Shown here piece after piece: positions 62,047-64,000 of a DNA stretch of 64,000 nucleotides. How positions within the stretch are numbered: position 1 is the first letter of the stretch; every line of letters begins with the position of its first letter. The notes below the pieces were generated by a model. That model had not been told where the DNA came from. It was given only the letters and a program-made list of their open reading frames with translations, and searched no databases. The stretch lies in the NCBI GenBank assembly GCA_903910585.1, contig CAIWAH010000048.1, positions 1 to 64,000 on the forward strand, written 5' to 3'. Both the position numbers and the translations under genes were made by a program. This stretch comes from an uncultured Verrucomicrobiota bacterium (GTDB taxonomy: Bacteria; Verrucomicrobiota; Verrucomicrobiia; Limisphaerales; UBA9464).

Positions 62047-63372
62047 ATGAACTTTCCCCTCTTCTTCAAGCGTATCCTCGCCGCGTTGGCGTGCGTCGGA
62101 ATTCTGACGTTCGCCACCGCCCGGGTCCTCGCTGCCGAACATGCTGAAGCACCGAAGGCCGTCGCCGGACAGGCAGCCCATGCGGAAACTCCGGATGCCC
62201 ATGGGCACGATGCGCATGGCCATGGCGGTCCCGATTCCTCCGACATCGTCCAGCAGTTCGGATACAGCTACCTCACCGCGTTCATGTTCGTGCTGAGCCT
62301 GATCGTGGCCTCGATGTTCTTCATCCTGATCCACCATCTGTTTGACGCCGCGTGGAGCGTGCCCGTGATGCGCATCGCGGAACACATGGCGAACCTGATC
62401 TTCCCATGGGGCTTCGCGGCCCTCCTGCCGATCATCGGCCTCGCCTTGGCCGGCAAGCTGCACCCTTGGATGCCGCTGACCGACTGGAGCCTGACTCCCA
62501 CCGCCGCCGCCGATCCGTCGCTGGCCGTGAAGTCGGTGATGTTCAACAAGCTCAGCTTCACCGTGCTCTTGCTTGGCATCTTCGGTTTTTGGGCCTGGAT
62601 GGCGCGCAGTTTCCGAGGCTATTCCTTGGCGCAGGACAAGGACGGCGCCGCGATCTGGACGCGCAAGGCCCGTTTCCTGGCGGGCTGGGGCATCTTCGCC
62701 TTTTCGGTCACCGTGACCGTGGCGGTGTTCCTGCTGATGAAGTCGCTGCAGCACCAGTTTTTCAGCACGATGTATGGCGTTTACTACTTCGCCGGCAGCA
62801 TGTGGACGACGCTGGCGACGTATTACGGCATCACCCGCTGGCTTCAACGCAAGGAACTCAGGCCCGTCATCCTGCCGAACCACATCCACGATCTCGGCAA
62901 GTGGTTCTTCGCCTTCACCGTCTTCTACGCCTACATCCATTTTTCGCAGTATTTCCTCATCTGGAACGCCGCCGTGCCGGAAGAGACGTTCTGGTATGTG
63001 CTGCGTGAGAAGGGCACGTGGGAACATATGGGCTTCCTGATCCTGTTCGGGCACTTCTTCCTGCCGTTCCTGCTGCTCCTGCGCATCGATACCAAGATGA
63101 GCCTCAACGTCATGGGGCCGATGATTTTCTGGGCCTGGCTGATGCACTACGTGGACATGACCTACAACGTCATGCCGGTCCTTTATCCCAAAGGTCTGAA
63201 CATCACGTTGTGGGACCCGCTTTGCTTCGGTGCCTTGGTGGCGGTGTTTGGCTGGGCATGGCTGAAGGACTTCCGCGCCTTCCCTGCTTGGCCGCAGAAA
63301 CACCCGCGCCTCAAGGAAGCGTTGGTTCACCATGAAATTCCCAAGGCCGGTCAGGCTGCGGCGCACCATTGA
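62047..63372 (+). CDS. actF: Alternative complex III subunit ActF (NrfD-like)
   Basis: Integral membrane subunit of 441 residues, structurally related to ActC, with about ten helices. A His-rich linker (HAETPDAHGHDAHGHGGP, about 51-68) follows the first helix. Recognisable parts are FVLSLIVASMFFILIHHLFDAAWSVPVMRIAEHMANLIFPWG, YAYIHFSQYFLIWNAAVPEETFWY and WLMHYVDMTYNVMPVL. This pattern is typical of quinol:cytochrome c oxidoreductase ActF. The start ATG 62047 is four bases after actE. A small membrane-protein gene follows. Confidence 0.95.
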   Translation: MNFPLFFKRILAALACVGILTFATARVLAAEHAEAPKAVAGQAAHAETPDAHGHDAHGHGGPDSSDIVQQFGYSYLTAFMFVLSLIVASMFFILIHHLFDAAWSVPVMRIAEHMANLIFPWGFAALLPIIGLALAGKLHPWMPLTDWSLTPTAAADPSLAVKSVMFNKLSFTVLLLGIFGFWAWMARSFRGYSLAQDKDGAAIWTRKARFLAGWGIFAFSVTVTVAVFLLMKSLQHQFFSTMYGVYYFAGSMWTTLATYYGITRWLQRKELRPVILPNHIHDLGKWFFAFTVFYAYIHFSQYFLIWNAAVPEETFWYVLREKGTWEHMGFLILFGHFFLPFLLLLRIDTKMSLNVMGPMIFWAWLMHYVDMTYNVMPVLYPKGLNITLWDPLCFGALVAVFGWAWLKDFRAFPAWPQKHPRLKEALVHHEIPKAGQAAAHH

Positions 63373-63383
63373 GGACTCTGGCC

Positions 63384-63740
63384 ATGAGCAATTGCTGTTC
63401 TGACAAATGCACGAAATCCGCGGCATGGTTTGCCGCCGGACTGGGCACCCTGGCCGTGTTCGGCGTCTTGGCGCTCTACTTGGTCCGCACGGAGAAGACC
63501 GATCCGATTGCCGCGCAGCGCGGTGCGTTCCGGCTGCAGCAGTGGACGGAGCTCAAGCAGGCCAACTCCCAGGGCCTCGAGGCCTATGGAGTTGTGAAGG
63601 CTGAAAACGGCGTTTACCGGCTGCCCATTGCCAAGGCCCTGGAAGTAATGGCGACGGAGTGGAAAGAGGGCAACGCCGCCGGCCGCGCCAAGCTGCTCCA
63701 GCGCCTGGAGACCTCGACCAAGGCCCCTTCCTACGAGTGA
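63384..63740 (+). CDS. Small membrane protein between complex III and oxidase genes
   Basis: Protein of 118 residues from ATG 63384 (TTG 63369 would overlap actF's stop region). The N-terminus is cysteine-rich (SNCCSDKCTKSAAW), and one membrane helix (about 15-37) and a soluble tail follow. The tail has GVVKAENGVYRLPIAKALEVMATEW and the C-terminal LLQRLETSTKAPSYE. The short helical tail resembles small proteins often found between actF and oxidase genes in verrucomicrobial operons. It may help couple the two complexes; I know no functional data. Confidence 0.78.
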   Translation: MSNCCSDKCTKSAAWFAAGLGTLAVFGVLALYLVRTEKTDPIAAQRGAFRLQQWTELKQANSQGLEAYGVVKAENGVYRLPIAKALEVMATEWKEGNAAGRAKLLQRLETSTKAPSYE

Positions 63741-63748
63741 TTCCGCGA

Positions 63749-64000
63749 TGAGCGATTCCGCGAAAACCGCGACCACCTTGGAACCGCATGAGCAGACCGC
63801 GCGCGGTCCGGTGCTCTATCTCCTTGCCGGTGGTTTGGCGTGGCTTCTGATAGGCTTGGTCCTGACCTGTCTGGCCTCGCTCAAGTTGCATGCGCCCGGA
63901 TGCCTGCCCTTTGCTTGGGCGACCACCGGCCGCCTTCAGGCGGCGGCCAGCAACGTTCTCCTGCTGGGCGCCGCCGCTCAGGGCGGGTTGGGAATTGCCC
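63749..64000 (+). CDS. ccoN: cbb3-type cytochrome c oxidase subunit I, N-terminal part (cut by window edge)
   Basis: The first 84 codons are visible from ATG 63749. A short soluble N-terminus (SDSAKTATTLEPHEQTARGP) leads to a helix LYLLAGGLAWLLIGLVLTCL, then SLKLHAPGCLPFAWATTGRL and QAAASNVLLLGAAAQGGLGI. This pattern, with LHAP and the N(x)3LLxG turn, is the start of subunit I of cbb3-like oxidases in verrucomicrobia. The metal ligands lie beyond the edge. Its place right after the act genes suggests an ACIII-oxidase module. Confidence 0.8.

Overview
This is a GC-rich chromosomal window (roughly two thirds G+C by eye) that looks like a member of Verrucomicrobiota, most plausibly class Verrucomicrobiia near Limisphaerales/Pedosphaera. 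The evidence is the mix of families: a DUF1549/DUF1553 (PSD1) protein, a PVC-type haem-binding CxxCH protein, two pseudopilins with an ADGH-type C-terminus, a PVC-style ECF sigma factor, a PEP-CTERM choice-of-anchor-A protein and an alternative complex III operon. The taxonomic call is an inference; there is no rRNA in the window.

Layout. 0-2.3 kb: proC, an AI-2E family permease and tRNA-Leu(UAG). 2.4-5.1 kb (minus): an LpoB / COG3014 / YcfL-like lipoprotein operon interrupted by a lower-GC gene with an in-frame TGA. 5.3-16.3 kb: secreted or envelope proteins (PSD1, choice-of-anchor A, GH10-like hydrolase, a DUF1080-M28 peptidase fusion), VOC, RidA, YraN, and a minus-strand acyl-carrier-like protein whose two halves are in swapped order. 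16.3-31.3 kb: amidase, a truncated release factor 3, M2 and S9 peptidases, a nucleotide-sugar dehydrogenase, trigger factor, a propeller protein and a hemerythrin. Three copies of a palindrome-rich, MITE-like repeat sit directly behind genes at 14.3, 21.9 and 26.1 kb.

31.5-38.2 kb: kexin-like S8 protease, PVC haem protein, zinc-ribbon membrane protein and an ECF sigma factor. 38.2-47.3 kb is a decayed, rearranged segment: a propeller/cytochrome gene with a repeat at its 5' end, a frameshift and a 3' end replaced by a transposase fragment; two pseudopilin paralogues alternating with full and partial copies of a HAF-repeat surface protein; and an eroded gene. 47.5-50.4 kb is a three-gene operon (CDP-alcohol phosphotransferase, UPF0104 membrane protein, nucleotidyltransferase) that looks like a polar-headgroup lipid or phospho-alcohol pathway. 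50.5-52.5 kb holds hisF, a DUF486 gene, hisI and a HARE-HTH-like protein.

52.7-64.0 kb: a TonB-dependent receptor, then a regulatory intergenic region with two adjacent dyads (TGTGA-N6-TCACG and TGTTC-N4-GAACA), followed by a complete actABCDEF alternative complex III operon, a small membrane protein and the start of a cbb3-type oxidase subunit I gene cut by the window edge. Together these encode a quinol to cytochrome c to oxygen branch.

Several genes carry single-base frameshifts or nonsense codons. At least two frameshifts lie in short G or C runs, so real decay and consensus error cannot be told apart from this sequence alone.
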